From Cupriavidus neocaledonicus (GTDB taxonomy: Bacteria > Pseudomonadota > Gammaproteobacteria > Burkholderiales > Burkholderiaceae): DNA of 64,000 nucleotides. The position numbers were made by a program, and so were the translations under genes. The DNA is taken from the NCBI RefSeq assembly GCF_000372525.1, contig NZ_AQUR01000095.1:88343-152342 (forward strand), written 5' to 3'. Under the pieces are notes generated by a model. The model was not told where the DNA came from. It searched no databases and was given only the letters and a program-made list of their open reading frames with translations. Below are positions 30,258 to 39,856 of the stretch, one piece after another; the first letter of the stretch is position 1; each line of letters opens with the position of its first letter.

Positions 30258-33200
30258 TCAGCCGATCGTCATCAAACTGGCATTGCCGCCCGCGGCCGCG
30301 GTGTTGACCGAAAGCGAGCGCTCGATCAGCAGGCGGTCGAGCGCAATGTTCCGTTCCCCCTGCGCCAGGCCCTGCACGCCGATGATCGGACCGGGGCGCG
30401 CCGCGACCTGCTCGCACACCGTGCGCAGCTGGTCCGAATCGCCGTGGTGCAGCACCGCATCGATTGCCGTGTCCGCCGCGGTCCAGTCGGCCACCATGCG
30501 GACGCGCGATTGTACGCCCTTAGGCAGGCGCGCAAACAGCCCCCGACCGACAGGGTTTTCGAGCCAGACCGCCTCGGCGCCGACCGTCAGTACTGCGCCC
30601 AGCTGCAGCGCCAGATCGGCCTCCTGCATGGCCAGGCACAGCACCCGCTCGCGCGCCAGCAGGGTGTAGGTGTTGCGCTCGCCGGTCGGGCCCGCCAGCG
30701 TGACCGCCAGGCCCGCGGCCGAGGCCTCGGCGAAGCGCTCGCACGCGGCCGCCACTTCGGGCAGCTCGCGGCGCGCCCACTCGCGGAAGGCCTCGGTGGC
30801 GCGCACGGCCTCGTCGTCCGGCCCCACGGTCTGGGCTCCGCCGGCGCCGGCATTGACGTCCGCCGCGCGCACGCTGCGCGCCACCGCGTCCTGCGGACAG
30901 ACCGACAGCAGCCGGTGCAGGTAGAGCGGGCCGCCCGCCTTGGGACCGGTGCCCGACAGCGCCTCGCCGCCGAACGGCTGCACTCCCACCACCGCGCCGA
31001 CGATATTGCGGTTCACATACAGGTTGCCCACCCGGGCCCGGCTGACGATGAACGAGATGGTCTCGTCGATGCGGGTATGGATGCCCAGCGTCAGGCCATA
31101 GCCGGTGCCGTTGATCTGGCTGACCATGGTGTCCAGTGCCGCGCGCGGGAATCGCACCACGTGCAGCACCGGGCCGAAGACTTCGCGCTTGAGCTCGTCG
31201 ATGCTGTCCAGCTCGATCAGCGTCGGCGGCACGAAGGTGCCATGGCGGCAGCTGGCGCCCTGCGCGGCGTTGGGGTCGGCCTGGTGGACGCGGCGGCCCT
31301 TGGCGCGCATCGCATCGATATGGCGCACGATGCCGGCGCGCGCTTCTTCGTCGATCACCGGGCCGACGTCGGTCGACAGGCGGTCCGGGTTGCCCATGCG
31401 CAGTTCCTGCATCGCGCCCTTGAGCATTTCCAGCACGCGCTCGGCCACGTCCTCCTGCAGGCACAGCACGCGCAGCGCCGAGCAGCGCTGGCCGGCCGAG
31501 TCGAAGGCGGAGTTGACCACGTCGCCGACCACCTGCTCGGCCAGCGCCGACGAGTCGACGATCATCGCGTTCTGGCCGCCGGTTTCGGCAATCAGCGGAA
31601 TCGGGCGGCCGGCGGCGTCCAGGCGCCCGGCGACATTGCGCTGCAGGATGCGCGCGACCTCGGTCGAGCCGGTGAACATCACGCCCTTGACGCGGGCGTC
31701 GCCCACCAGCGCGGCGCCGACGGTCTCGCCGCGGCCCGGCAGCAGCTGCACCGCGCCGGCCGGCACGCCGGCCTCGCGCAGCAGCCTTACCGCGGCGGCG
31801 GCGATCAGCGGGGTCTGCTCGGCGGGCTTGGCCAGTACCGGGTTGCCGGCCGCCAGCGCGGCGGCGACCTGGCCGGTGAAGATCGCCAGCGGGAAGTTCC
31901 ACGGGCTGATGCAGACCACCGGACCGAGCGGGCGATGGGTCTCGTTGTCGAAGCCGCGGCGCACCTCGGCGGCGTAGTAGCGCAGGAAGTCCACCGCCTC
32001 GCGCACTTCGGCGATGGCATTGGAGAAAGTCTTGCCGGCTTCGCGCATGATGATGCCCATCAGCGACTGCATCTGGGCTTCCATCAGGTCGGCGGCGCGC
32101 TCCAGCGCGGCGGCGCGCACGTCCGGCGGCGTCGCCTGCCAGATCGGCGCGGCCTTGACCGCGGCCTGCAGCGCGGCGTCGACGTCGGCCTTGCCGGCTT
32201 CGGTGACATGGCCGACCACGTCGCGGTGATCGGCCGGGTTCAGTACCGGCGTGGTGATGGCATCGGCGGCGCGCGCCACCTCGGCGCCCAGCATCGGCTC
32301 GGCAACGAGGCGCTCGCCGGTGCCGGCCAGCAGCGCCGACGACAGCGACGCCAGCCGATGCTCGTTGGCCAGGTCGATGCCGGCCGAGTTGGGCCGGCTC
32401 TTGCCATACAGCGTGCGCGGCGACGGAATGCGCGGGTGCGGCAGGCCCAGCACACCTTCGTCGCGATGCATGGCCTCGACCACGGCCACCGGATCGGCAA
32501 CCAGCTCGTCGAGCGAGATGGTGTCGTCGGCAATGCGGTTGACGAACGAGGTGTTGGCGCCGTTCTCCAGCAGCCGGCGCACCAGGTAGGCCAGCAGCGT
32601 TTCATGGGTGCCGACCGGCGCGTAGATGCGGCACGGCCGGTTGTATTTGCCGTCGGCGGTGGGGCCCACCACCTGGTCGTAGAGCGGCTCGCCCATGCCG
32701 TGCAGGCACTGGAACTCATACTGGCCCGGGTAGTAACTGTGACCGGCGATCTGGTAGATGGCCGACAGCGTGTGCGCGTTGTGCGTGGCGAACTGCGGGT
32801 AGATCGCGTCCGGCACCGACAGCAGCTTGCGCGCGCAGGCGATGTACGACACATCGGTATAGACCTTGCGCGTATAGACCGGATAGCCTTCCAGCCCTTC
32901 CACTTGGGCGCGCTTGATCTCGCTGTCCCAGTAGGCGCCCTTGACCAGGCGGATCATCAGGCGGTGGCGGCTGCGGCGGGCCAGGTCGATCAGGTAGTCG
33001 ATCACGAACGGGCAGCGCTTCTGGTAGCCCTGCACGACGAAGCCGATGCCGTTCCAGCCGGCCAGCTCGGGCTCGAAACACAGGCGCTCGAGCAGGTCCA
33101 GCGAGATTTCGAGGCGATCGGCTTCTTCTGCGTCGATGTTGATGCCGATGTCGTACTGGCGCGCCAGCAGCGTCAGCGACTTCAGGCGCTCGTACAACTC

Positions 33201-34241
33201 GCCCACCACGCGCTCGTGCTGCGCGCGGCTGTAGCGCGGGTGCAGCGCCGACAGCTTGATCGAAATGCCCGGACCCTCGTAGATGCCGCGGCCGCGCGAG
33301 GCCTGGCCGATGGCGTGGATGGCCTGCTCGTACGAAGCCAGGTAGCGCGCGGCATCGGCCTCGGTCATGGCCGCTTCGCCCAGCATGTCGTAGGAGTAGC
33401 GGAAGCCCTGCGCCTCGTACTTGCGCGCGTTGGCGAGCGCCTCGGATATGGTCTCGCCGGTGACGAACTGCTCGCCCATCAGGCGCATCGCCATGTCCAC
33501 GCCCTTGCGGATCAGCGGCTCGCCGCCCTTGCCGATGATGCGCGTGAGCGCCTTGGTCAGGCCCGATTCGGTATGGGTGGCGACCAGCTTGCCGGTCAGC
33601 AGCAGGCCCCAGGTGGCGGCGTTGACGAACAGCGACGGGCTCTGGCCCAGGTGCGACTGCCAGTTGGCGCCGCTGATCTTGTCGCGGATCAGCGCATCGC
33701 GCGTGGCCTTGTCGGGAATGCGCAGCAGCGCCTCGGCCAGGCACATCAGCGCCACGCCTTCCTGCGACGACAGCGAGAATTCCTGGATCAGCCCCTGCAC
33801 CAGGCCCTCGCGCCCCGTGCCCACCTTCTGCTCGCGCAGGCGCGTCGCCAGCGCCTTGGCCATCTTGATGGCGGCCTCGGCCTGCAGTTGCGGCAGGCGC
33901 GCCTGCTCCAGCAGCACCGGCACGCAATCGGTTTCCGGGCGGCGATAAGCCGACGTGATGGCGGCGCGCAGCACCGACTGCGGCTGGATGCTCTGCGCAA
34001 ATTCCAGGAAGGGCTGCGGCGCGCCGTCGCCATGGAGCCCGTCCGCGCCGTCGCTGGTCTCGCCCTCGGCACCGGCCGCGCCGGCTTCGTACGGCAGGTG
34101 GCCGCGCTCGATCTGCTCGAGATAGCAGAAAATGGCCTGCTTGATCAGCCAGTGCGGGGTGCGGTCGATCGATTGGGCAACGCGCTTGAGGCGGTCGCGC
34201 GAGGCGTCGTCGAGCTTGACGCCAAGGGTGGTGGTGGCCAT
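30258..34241 (-). CDS. putA: Trifunctional proline utilisation protein PutA
   Basis: Oxidises proline to glutamate in two steps and represses its own gene. Its 1327 residues (E. coli 1320) hold an N-terminal ribbon-helix-helix DNA-binding domain (about 1-50, TTTLGVKLDDASRDRLKRVA), an FAD proline dehydrogenase barrel (about 250-600, with GYQKRCPFVIDYLIDLARR and RLVKGAYWDSEIKRAQ), an NAD-dependent glutamate-semialdehyde dehydrogenase (about 640-1130) with catalytic Cys920 in SAGQRCSALRVL, and a C-terminal lid region. This is the full-length type A/B enzyme that binds DNA. The start is ATG 34241; GGAG lies 11 bases upstream. Three GTTGCA motifs precede the gene, the motif bound by E. coli PutA. 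No putP transporter is adjacent. Confidence 0.97.
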   Translation of the reverse strand: MATTTLGVKLDDASRDRLKRVAQSIDRTPHWLIKQAIFCYLEQIERGHLPYEAGAAGAEGETSDGADGLHGDGAPQPFLEFAQSIQPQSVLRAAITSAYRRPETDCVPVLLEQARLPQLQAEAAIKMAKALATRLREQKVGTGREGLVQGLIQEFSLSSQEGVALMCLAEALLRIPDKATRDALIRDKISGANWQSHLGQSPSLFVNAATWGLLLTGKLVATHTESGLTKALTRIIGKGGEPLIRKGVDMAMRLMGEQFVTGETISEALANARKYEAQGFRYSYDMLGEAAMTEADAARYLASYEQAIHAIGQASRGRGIYEGPGISIKLSALHPRYSRAQHERVVGELYERLKSLTLLARQYDIGINIDAEEADRLEISLDLLERLCFEPELAGWNGIGFVVQGYQKRCPFVIDYLIDLARRSRHRLMIRLVKGAYWDSEIKRAQVEGLEGYPVYTRKVYTDVSYIACARKLLSVPDAIYPQFATHNAHTLSAIYQIAGHSYYPGQYEFQCLHGMGEPLYDQVVGPTADGKYNRPCRIYAPVGTHETLLAYLVRRLLENGANTSFVNRIADDTISLDELVADPVAVVEAMHRDEGVLGLPHPRIPSPRTLYGKSRPNSAGIDLANEHRLASLSSALLAGTGERLVAEPMLGAEVARAADAITTPVLNPADHRDVVGHVTEAGKADVDAALQAAVKAAPIWQATPPDVRAAALERAADLMEAQMQSLMGIIMREAGKTFSNAIAEVREAVDFLRYYAAEVRRGFDNETHRPLGPVVCISPWNFPLAIFTGQVAAALAAGNPVLAKPAEQTPLIAAAAVRLLREAGVPAGAVQLLPGRGETVGAALVGDARVKGVMFTGSTEVARILQRNVAGRLDAAGRPIPLIAETGGQNAMIVDSSALAEQVVGDVVNSAFDSAGQRCSALRVLCLQEDVAERVLEMLKGAMQELRMGNPDRLSTDVGPVIDEEARAGIVRHIDAMRAKGRRVHQADPNAAQGASCRHGTFVPPTLIELDSIDELKREVFGPVLHVVRFPRAALDTMVSQINGTGYGLTLGIHTRIDETISFIVSRARVGNLYVNRNIVGAVVGVQPFGGEALSGTGPKAGGPLYLHRLLSVCPQDAVARSVRAADVNAGAGGAQTVGPDDEAVRATEAFREWARRELPEVAAACERFAEASAAGLAVTLAGPTGERNTYTLLARERVLCLAMQEADLALQLGAVLTVGAEAVWLENPVGRGLFARLPKGVQSRVRMVADWTAADTAIDAVLHHGDSDQLRTVCEQVAARPGPIIGVQGLAQGERNIALDRLLIERSLSVNTAAAGGNASLMTIG

Positions 34242-34341
34242 TGCGGGCAATTCTCCGAAAGACTGGAGCCGCCGCCGGTGCTACCTCGTCCGAGCCGACA
34301 GGCAGGGGCGCGCGACCGGCCGCAGCCTGTGAGCTGGCGCG

Positions 34342-34412
34342 ATCTTACTCCCGAAAATCACCAAGGTGCAACCTTGTGCAACCCTATCGAAAACCCTAAT
34401 CCACGGGTTGCA
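34342..34412 (-). promoter_or_regulatory. putA promoter with three candidate PutA-binding sites
   Basis: GTTGCA occurs three times in the 170 bases before putA: as TGCAAC at 34367-34372 and 34377-34382 (10 bases apart, same face of the helix) and as GTTGCA at 34407-34412. On the minus strand TAAGAT (34347-34342) is a fair -10. The first site overlaps the -35 position (TTGCAC, 18-base spacing), so bound PutA would block RNA polymerase. Confidence 0.65.
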
Positions 34413-34436
34413 CTCTGACTCCACATCGCTGGCCCG

Positions 34437-36791
34437 CTAGATCCGCAACGGGTCGATCTCCAGCTGCCAGCGCACTCCCTTCACCGCCGTGCCAACCTCT
34501 GCGAAAGTCTGTACCCACTCGGCCACGAACCGTTGCAGCACAGGGCGTGCGCTGGCTTCGACCAGCATCTGCGCACGCTCGCGGTTGAACACGCGCACCA
34601 TCGACATCGGCACCGGATCATGCAGTTGCACCTCGGCCGCCAGGGTGCAGTGTCCGGCATGCCGGCGCGCGGCCTCCAGGAACTGCAGCGCGCGTTCCAG
34701 CTGCCCGTGTTCCGCCGTCACCAGCACCTGGAAGCAGAACGGGGGCAACCCGGCCTGGCGCCGCTCGCGCAACTGGCTGGCCGCGAATCCATCATAGTCA
34801 TGGCGCGTCAGGGCCTGCAATGCCGGGGTATCGGGATAGCGGGTCTGGATCAGCACCTCGCCTGGCAGACCGGCCCGCCCTGCCCGCCCCGCCACTTGCA
34901 TCAGCGACGCAAACAGGTGTTCGGCGGCGCGGAAGTCGTGGCTGAACATGGCCGCGTCCGGATGGACGATGCCGACCAGCGTCACGCGCTGGAAGTCGTG
35001 GCCCTTGGCCACCATCTGGGTACCCACCAGGATGTCGACCTCGCCCGCGTGGACCTCGTCGAACATCGCCTGGGCGCTGCCCTTGCGGCGCGTGGAATCC
35101 GCGTCGATGCGGGCAATGCGGGCCTGCGGGAAGCGTGCCGCCAGCGCTTCCTCGATGCGCTGCGTGCCGCGTCCGAGCGGCGCGATATCGACGTTGCCGC
35201 AGTCCGGGCAATGGTGCGGCACCGGCGCCTCGAGGCCGCAGTGGTGGCAGCGCAGGCGCCGTTCGGGCCGGTGCAGCACCAGGTACGCCGAGCAGCGCGG
35301 GCAGCCCGACAGCCAGCCGCAGCTGTCACAGGCAATCACCGGCGCGTAGCCGCGCCGGTTCAGGAACAGCAGGCTCTGCTCGCCGCGCGCCAGGCGCGCG
35401 TCGATAGCCTCCAGCAACGGCACCGACAGGCCCTCGAACAGGGCGCGCTGGCGCTGGCGCTCGTGGTTCAGGTCGACCAGCCGTACCGTCGGCAGCGCCG
35501 CATCGGCCTGCGCGCGCTCGCGCAGCACCAGCTTGCGGTAGGTGCCCTGCCCGGCCCGCCACCAGGTTTCCATCGACGGCGTGGCCGAGCCCAGTACCAC
35601 CGCGATGCCGCGCTGCTTGGCGCGCCACACGGCCAGGTCGCGCGCAGAGTAGCGCAGCCCTTCCTGCTGCTTGTAGGAGGTGTCGTGCTCTTCGTCGACC
35701 ACGATCAGCGCCAGCGCCGGCAGCGACGCCATTACCGCCATGCGCGTGCCCAGCACGATGCGGGCCTCGCCGCGGTGCGCCGCCAGCCACTGCAGGCTGC
35801 GCTCCTGGTCGGCCAGGCCGCTGTGCAGCACCGCCAGCGGCAACTGCGGGAAGCGCCCGGCAATGCGGGCCTGCAGCTGCGGGGTCAGGTTGATTTCGGG
35901 CACCAGCATCAGCACCTGCGCCTGCGGGTCGCGCGCCAGCACTGCCTGCATCGCATGCAGGTAGACCTCGGTCTTGCCGCTGCCGGTCACGCCGTGCAGC
36001 AGGAACGGGGCGAAGCCTTCGGCGTCGGCAATGGCTTGCACCGCCGCGCGCTGCTCGTCATGCAGCGGCGGCGCGGCCGAGGGCGGCCGGGCGGGGTCGG
36101 TCGGCAGCAAGGTGCGCGCGGTGCGGCTGGCCTCGACCCAGCCGGCAGCCTGCCATTCGGCCAGCCGCGATGGCGCGGCGGCGCAGAGGGCACGCGCCTG
36201 CGCCAGGGACAGCGCCGCGCCCGTGACAGCGCGGTCGGCCAGCGCCTGGGCAAGGGCACGCACGCTGCGGGCGCGGGGCGGCACGGCTGCCAGCAAGGTT
36301 TCTGCATGGCCCGGCAGTACGCGGTATGCGTCGGTGTGGGCACGCTGGGCCAGGTTGGGCCAGCTTTCCGCCTCGCGCAGCGCGGGCGGCAAGGCCGGCA
36401 ACATCACTTCGCCGAGCCGGCGCTGGTAGTAGCGCGCGGCAAAGGCTGCCAGCCCGATCCAGTCCGGCTGCAGCGGCGGCAGCCAGTCCAGCCGTTGCGC
36501 CACCGGGCGCAGCTTGTCCGCTGGCACTTCGGATGCATGTGCGACTTCGACCGCCACGCCCACCATGCTGCGGCGACCGAACGGCACCACCACCAGGTCT
36601 CCCGGCGCGACGTCGGCAATGGCGAGGTAATCGAAGCAGTCGTCAGCGGGCGTGTCGAGCGCAACCCGGATCACGGATATCGATGCGGTCGACACCGCGG
36701 GGCCGGACGATGGCCCCGCAGGTTCGGCAGGGAGCGCGCCGTTATCGGGCAGCATGCACAACCGGAAAGCGCATCGCCGTGGGGCAGGCAT
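34437..36791 (-). CDS. priA: Primosomal replication restart helicase PriA
   Basis: A 3'-5' helicase that reloads the replisome at stalled forks. It has 784 residues. After a variable N-terminus, the DNA-binding domain has VIRVALDTPADDCFDYL and VVVPFGRRSMVGVAVEV. Walker A is GVTGSGKTEVYLHAM, Walker B VDEEHDTSYKQQEG, and the motif RYSARDLAVWRAK follows. Two zinc clusters are intact (CDSCGWLSGCPRC and CHHCGLEAPVPHHCPDCG). The C-terminal helicase lobe includes GTQMVAKGHDF and QVAGRAGRAGLPG. The start is uncertain: ATG 36791 is given, ATG 36755 (MLPDNG) is possible, and neither has a strong ribosome site. Upstream lies an AT-rich gap with DnaA-box sequences. Confidence 0.95.
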   Translation of the reverse strand: MPAPRRCAFRLCMLPDNGALPAEPAGPSSGPAVSTASISVIRVALDTPADDCFDYLAIADVAPGDLVVVPFGRRSMVGVAVEVAHASEVPADKLRPVAQRLDWLPPLQPDWIGLAAFAARYYQRRLGEVMLPALPPALREAESWPNLAQRAHTDAYRVLPGHAETLLAAVPPRARSVRALAQALADRAVTGAALSLAQARALCAAAPSRLAEWQAAGWVEASRTARTLLPTDPARPPSAAPPLHDEQRAAVQAIADAEGFAPFLLHGVTGSGKTEVYLHAMQAVLARDPQAQVLMLVPEINLTPQLQARIAGRFPQLPLAVLHSGLADQERSLQWLAAHRGEARIVLGTRMAVMASLPALALIVVDEEHDTSYKQQEGLRYSARDLAVWRAKQRGIAVVLGSATPSMETWWRAGQGTYRKLVLRERAQADAALPTVRLVDLNHERQRQRALFEGLSVPLLEAIDARLARGEQSLLFLNRRGYAPVIACDSCGWLSGCPRCSAYLVLHRPERRLRCHHCGLEAPVPHHCPDCGNVDIAPLGRGTQRIEEALAARFPQARIARIDADSTRRKGSAQAMFDEVHAGEVDILVGTQMVAKGHDFQRVTLVGIVHPDAAMFSHDFRAAEHLFASLMQVAGRAGRAGLPGEVLIQTRYPDTPALQALTRHDYDGFAASQLRERRQAGLPPFCFQVLVTAEHGQLERALQFLEAARRHAGHCTLAAEVQLHDPVPMSMVRVFNRERAQMLVEASARPVLQRFVAEWVQTFAEVGTAVKGVRWQLEIDPLRI

Positions 36792-36921
36792 GGGGACACT
36801 GACGGCGTGCCATGCCTGGGCGGAAAGTTAGTGTGCGGCGCAACATCAACTTAAAGTAAAACTTCAAATGTGGCCCTAAGTCGATGATAGATGACTGGTT
36901 TTCCACTAATTCCACCGCCCC

Positions 36922-36930
36922 TGTGGATAA
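36922..36930 (-). promoter_or_regulatory. DnaA box (perfect)
   Basis: Reads TTATCCACA on the minus strand, the strict consensus, inside the AT-rich gap upstream of priA. Confidence 0.6.
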
Positions 36931-37100
36931 CTTTGTTGAAAAGTCGCTTGACGCGGCTCGGAAGGCCCGAGAAACAAGGGATCCACTGGTATCGACCCCT
37001 TCTTTGCAAATCTTCCAAAGCCTTAAAAATCAAGGGCTTGCAAACATCCCCCAGATAGGTTAGGGAATAACCCTGTCCCGCAGTGCGGCAAACCTATCGG

Positions 37101-37109
37101 TGTGCATAA
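37101..37109 (-). promoter_or_regulatory. DnaA box (consensus TTATNCACA)
   Basis: Reads TTATGCACA on the minus strand, in the same orientation as the box 179 bases away. Confidence 0.5.
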
Positions 37110-37278
37110 GTCAAGGGTCGCCAATCAACTCTGTGCACCTTTTTGGCGGTTCCTGGCGAAAAAGTTAACTTGACACGGTACGGCCGCGCGGCTCGCGCAG
37201 CACTGGGTACCGGCGCGGCCGGAACGCTGCAGCGCGGGGCAGCACCGAATCGGCGCGTCCGCCTGCATACCGCCGCCG

Positions 37279-38370
37279 TCACTTCCCGGTCGCGCGCAGC
37301 TGGCGGCTGTGCCGGTGCACTTCGTCGACCAGCACGGAGACGCTTTCCGGCGGCGTGAATTGCGAAATCCCGTGGCCAAGGTTGAAGACATGGCCATCGC
37401 TGCCGCCGCCGGAGGCATAGCTGTCCAGTACGCCACGCACCTGCTCGCGGATCGCGGCCTCGGGCGCAAACAGCACGGTCGGGTCGATATTGCCCTGCAA
37501 CGCCACGCGCCCGCCGGTGCGCCGGCGCGCCTCGGCCAGGTTGACGGTCCAGTCCAGCCCGATGGCATCGGCACCGGTGTCGGCCAGCGCTTCGAGCCAC
37601 AGCCCGCCGCCCTTGGTAAAGACGATCGCCGGCACTTGCTGTCCGGCGTGCTCGCGCTTCAGGCCGGCCAGCACGCGGCGCATGTAGGCCAGCGAGAACG
37701 CCTGGTACATGCCGTCCGCCAACGCCCCGCCCCAGGTGTCGAAGATCATCACGGCCTGCGCGCCCGCCTCGATCTGCGCGTTCAGGTAAGCCGTGACCGC
37801 CTGCGCATTGATGTCGAGGATGCGGTGCATCAGGTCGGGGCGGCCGTACATCATCGCCTTGACCGTGCGGAAGTCGTCCGAGCCGCCGCCCTCGACCATG
37901 TAGCAGGCCAGCGTCCAGGGGCTGCCGGAGAAGCCGATCAACGGCACGCGCTGGCGCCCGTCCTGCACCAGCGCGCGGCGGATCTCGCGCACGGCGTCAA
38001 ATACGTACTGCAGCGACGCCATGTCGGGCACGGCCAGCTTCTGCACGTCGGCCTCGGTGCGCAGCGGATGGGCGAAGCGCGGACCTTCGCCCTGCGCGAA
38101 CGACAGGCCCAGGCCCATCGCATCCGGCACGGTCAGGATGTCCGAGAACAGGATGGCCGCGTCCAGCGGATAGCGGTCCAGCGGCTGCAGTGTCACTTCG
38201 GTGGCGTAGGCCGGGTTCTTGGCCAGCCCGAGGAAGCTGCCGGCGCGCGCGCGCGTGGCGTTGTACTCGGGCAGGTAGCGGCCTGCCTGGCGCATCAGCC
38301 ACAGCGGCGTGTATTCGGTCGGCTGGCGGCGCAGCGCGCGCAGGAAGGTATCGTTCTGCAGTGCGGTCAT
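37279..38370 (-). CDS. hemE: Uroporphyrinogen III decarboxylase HemE
   Basis: Decarboxylates the four acetate side chains of uroporphyrinogen III to coproporphyrinogen III, the substrate of HemN, whose gene is also in this window. It has 363 residues. The signature [15 protein letters not shown] contains the substrate-binding arginines, and [20 protein letters not shown] is the second family signature. Later motifs are [18 protein letters not shown] and the C-terminal FNLGHGI. I chose ATG 38370 because GAGG lies six bases upstream; ATG 38376 directly abuts that site. It is alone between the AT-rich gap and the hydrolase gene. Confidence 0.97.
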   Translation of the reverse strand: MTALQNDTFLRALRRQPTEYTPLWLMRQAGRYLPEYNATRARAGSFLGLAKNPAYATEVTLQPLDRYPLDAAILFSDILTVPDAMGLGLSFAQGEGPRFAHPLRTEADVQKLAVPDMASLQYVFDAVREIRRALVQDGRQRVPLIGFSGSPWTLACYMVEGGGSDDFRTVKAMMYGRPDLMHRILDINAQAVTAYLNAQIEAGAQAVMIFDTWGGALADGMYQAFSLAYMRRVLAGLKREHAGQQVPAIVFTKGGGLWLEALADTGADAIGLDWTVNLAEARRRTGGRVALQGNIDPTVLFAPEAAIREQVRGVLDSYASGGGSDGHVFNLGHGISQFTPPESVSVLVDEVHRHSRQLRATGK

Positions 38371-38422
38371 GGTCATCCTCGTAAGACCGCCATTCTAAGG
38401 GATGGCCGCAGGCGGATGCCGC

Positions 38423-39373
38423 TCAGGCGTCGTCGATCATCCCCGCGAACGCCGCTGCGGCGCGACGCATCCATTCCCGAGCGCGGTCCGCCTCGGGCTG
38501 CAGCCGCGCGAAGCCATGGGTCATGCCGCTGGCTTCGATGGTGATGACCGGGGCGTCGTGGCGCACCAGGAAGTCGGCATAGGCCAGGCCGTCGTCGCGC
38601 AGCACATCGTGCGCCGCCACCATCAGCACGGTGGCCGGCGGCCGCACCGGCGGCGCGGCCATCAGGTGCACGCGCGGATCGGCGTGGGCAGCGCCCTGCG
38701 CCAGCGCCTCGGCGCCGATGAACTGGGTCCAGAACCAGGCCATCTCGTCACGCGTCAGCCCGGGGCCGTCGGCGAAGGCGCGATAGCTTTCGGTGCTGAG
38801 CACCGGTGCCACGACCGGATAAATCAGCAGCTGGGCGTCGACCCGCAAGCCGTCGCCGGCGTTGAGCCGCTGCGCTGCCTGCGCGGCAAGGTGCCCGCCG
38901 GCGCTGTCGCCGGCCACCGCCAGGAAGTCGGACGCCAGCCCCAGCGCCTGGCGCTGGCCGGCGAGCCACAGGACGGCTTCGGCGGCGTCGTCGCAAGGCG
39001 CCGGGAAGGCGTGTTCAGGGGCCAGCCGGTAATCGACGCTGGCCACGGCACAGCCGGTATCGGCCGCGAGCAAGGCCGCGACGGTATGGTGCGTCTGGGT
39101 CGAGCCGACCACCCAGCCGCCGCCGTGGAAGTACACCATCAGCCGCGGCGTGGCCACGCCGGCCGGACGGAACAGCCGTGCCCCGAGCGTGCGGCCGGCC
39201 AGCGCGAGGTCCAGCTGCTGCACGACCAAGCCCTCCGGATCGGGGCGCAACGAGGTGGCGGCAATCTCGGCGAAGCGGGCGCGCTGCGCCGCGACGTTCT
39301 CCGGCACCGGCGCCGTGGCGTAGCGTTCGGCCAGGCGGCGGTAATAGGCGAGCAGTTGCGGATCGATGGCCAT
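38423..39373 (-). CDS. Alpha/beta hydrolase of the hormone-sensitive lipase family
   Basis: A 316-residue esterase/lipase-like enzyme. The oxyanion-hole motif HGGGW is at 83-87, the nucleophile elbow GDSAGG at 155-160 (Ser157), the acid in AAHDVLRDDG and the base His in GMTHGF. SVDYRLAPEHAFPA is also typical of this family (bacterial HSL, arylacetamide-deacetylase-like). No signal peptide is visible, so it is cytoplasmic. It ends 52 bases upstream of hemE on the same strand. The substrate is likely a short-chain ester; this is by family only. Confidence 0.88.
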   Translation of the reverse strand: MAIDPQLLAYYRRLAERYATAPVPENVAAQRARFAEIAATSLRPDPEGLVVQQLDLALAGRTLGARLFRPAGVATPRLMVYFHGGGWVVGSTQTHHTVAALLAADTGCAVASVDYRLAPEHAFPAPCDDAAEAVLWLAGQRQALGLASDFLAVAGDSAGGHLAAQAAQRLNAGDGLRVDAQLLIYPVVAPVLSTESYRAFADGPGLTRDEMAWFWTQFIGAEALAQGAAHADPRVHLMAAPPVRPPATVLMVAAHDVLRDDGLAYADFLVRHDAPVITIEASGMTHGFARLQPEADRAREWMRRAAAAFAGMIDDA

Positions 39374-39415
39374 GGTCGGCGGCGGGAAATCGGGAGGGAT
39401 GAAGGATAGCGGGAA

Positions 39416-39856
39416 TCAGACGCCGCCAAGCTGGCGTGTCAACTCGATCTTGCTGCAACAGTCCTGCACCGCCAGCAGCCCCGCCTCGGTGGCGCGGCGC
39501 ACCGCCTGGTCGTTGACGATGCCGAGCTGCAGCCAGACCCCGCGCGCGCCGATGGCGATGGCTTCGTCGACCACCCCCGGGGTGTCCTCGGCGCGGCGGA
39601 AGATATCGACCCATGCGATGGGCGCGCCGGCCGCCGCGGCTGCAACGGCCGCATCGCGCAACGTGGCGTGGCAGATCTCGCCCAGGATGCGTTCGCCGGC
39701 ATGGCGCGGATTGACCGGGACGATGCGGAAGCCGTGGCCCTGCAGGAATTCGGCGACCTCATGGCTGGGCCGCTCCGGGCGGTCGGACAGGCCGACCACG
39801 GCGACGGTCTTCATCGCCAGCATGGCTGGTATGGCTTGGTGCATCTCAGGCTGCAT
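39416..39856 (-). CDS. CoA-binding protein (YccU/succinyl-CoA ligase alpha-like fold)
   Basis: A 146-residue single-domain protein with the Rossmann-type CoA-binding fold. Motifs include VAVVGLSDRPERPSHEVAEF, GFRIVPVNPRHAGERILGE, WVDIFRRAEDTPGVVDEA, GVWLQLGIVND and a final CCSKIEL. Function is not established for the family. The start is ATG 39856, with GGAGA eight bases upstream. It lies 42 bases before the hydrolase gene on the same strand, so the two are likely co-transcribed. Confidence 0.88.
   Translation of the reverse strand: MQPEMHQAIPAMLAMKTVAVVGLSDRPERPSHEVAEFLQGHGFRIVPVNPRHAGERILGEICHATLRDAAVAAAAAGAPIAWVDIFRRAEDTPGVVDEAIAIGARGVWLQLGIVNDQAVRRATEAGLLAVQDCCSKIELTRQLGGV

Larger units (their letters stand above)
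36792..37278. other. AT-rich gap between hemE and priA with two DnaA-box sequences
   Basis: 487 bases, visibly lower in G+C than the surroundings, with no supported gene; a 60-codon minus frame at 36851-37033 lacks a ribosome site. It carries TGTGGATAA (36922-36930) and TGTGCATAA (37101-37109), both matching the DnaA box (TTATNCACA on the other strand) in the same orientation, near homopolymeric A/T tracts. It must hold the priA promoter, but I cannot pick it with confidence. Confidence 0.5.

Noticed and set aside
30444..34418. 1324-codon plus-strand frame opposite putA
   Set aside because: Codon-bias artefact. It lacks motifs, and PutA on the other strand is complete.
36851..37033. 60-codon minus frame in the AT-rich gap
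   Set aside because: No ribosome site, no family resemblance, and it overlaps the DnaA-box sequence and A/T-rich tracts; more likely regulatory DNA.
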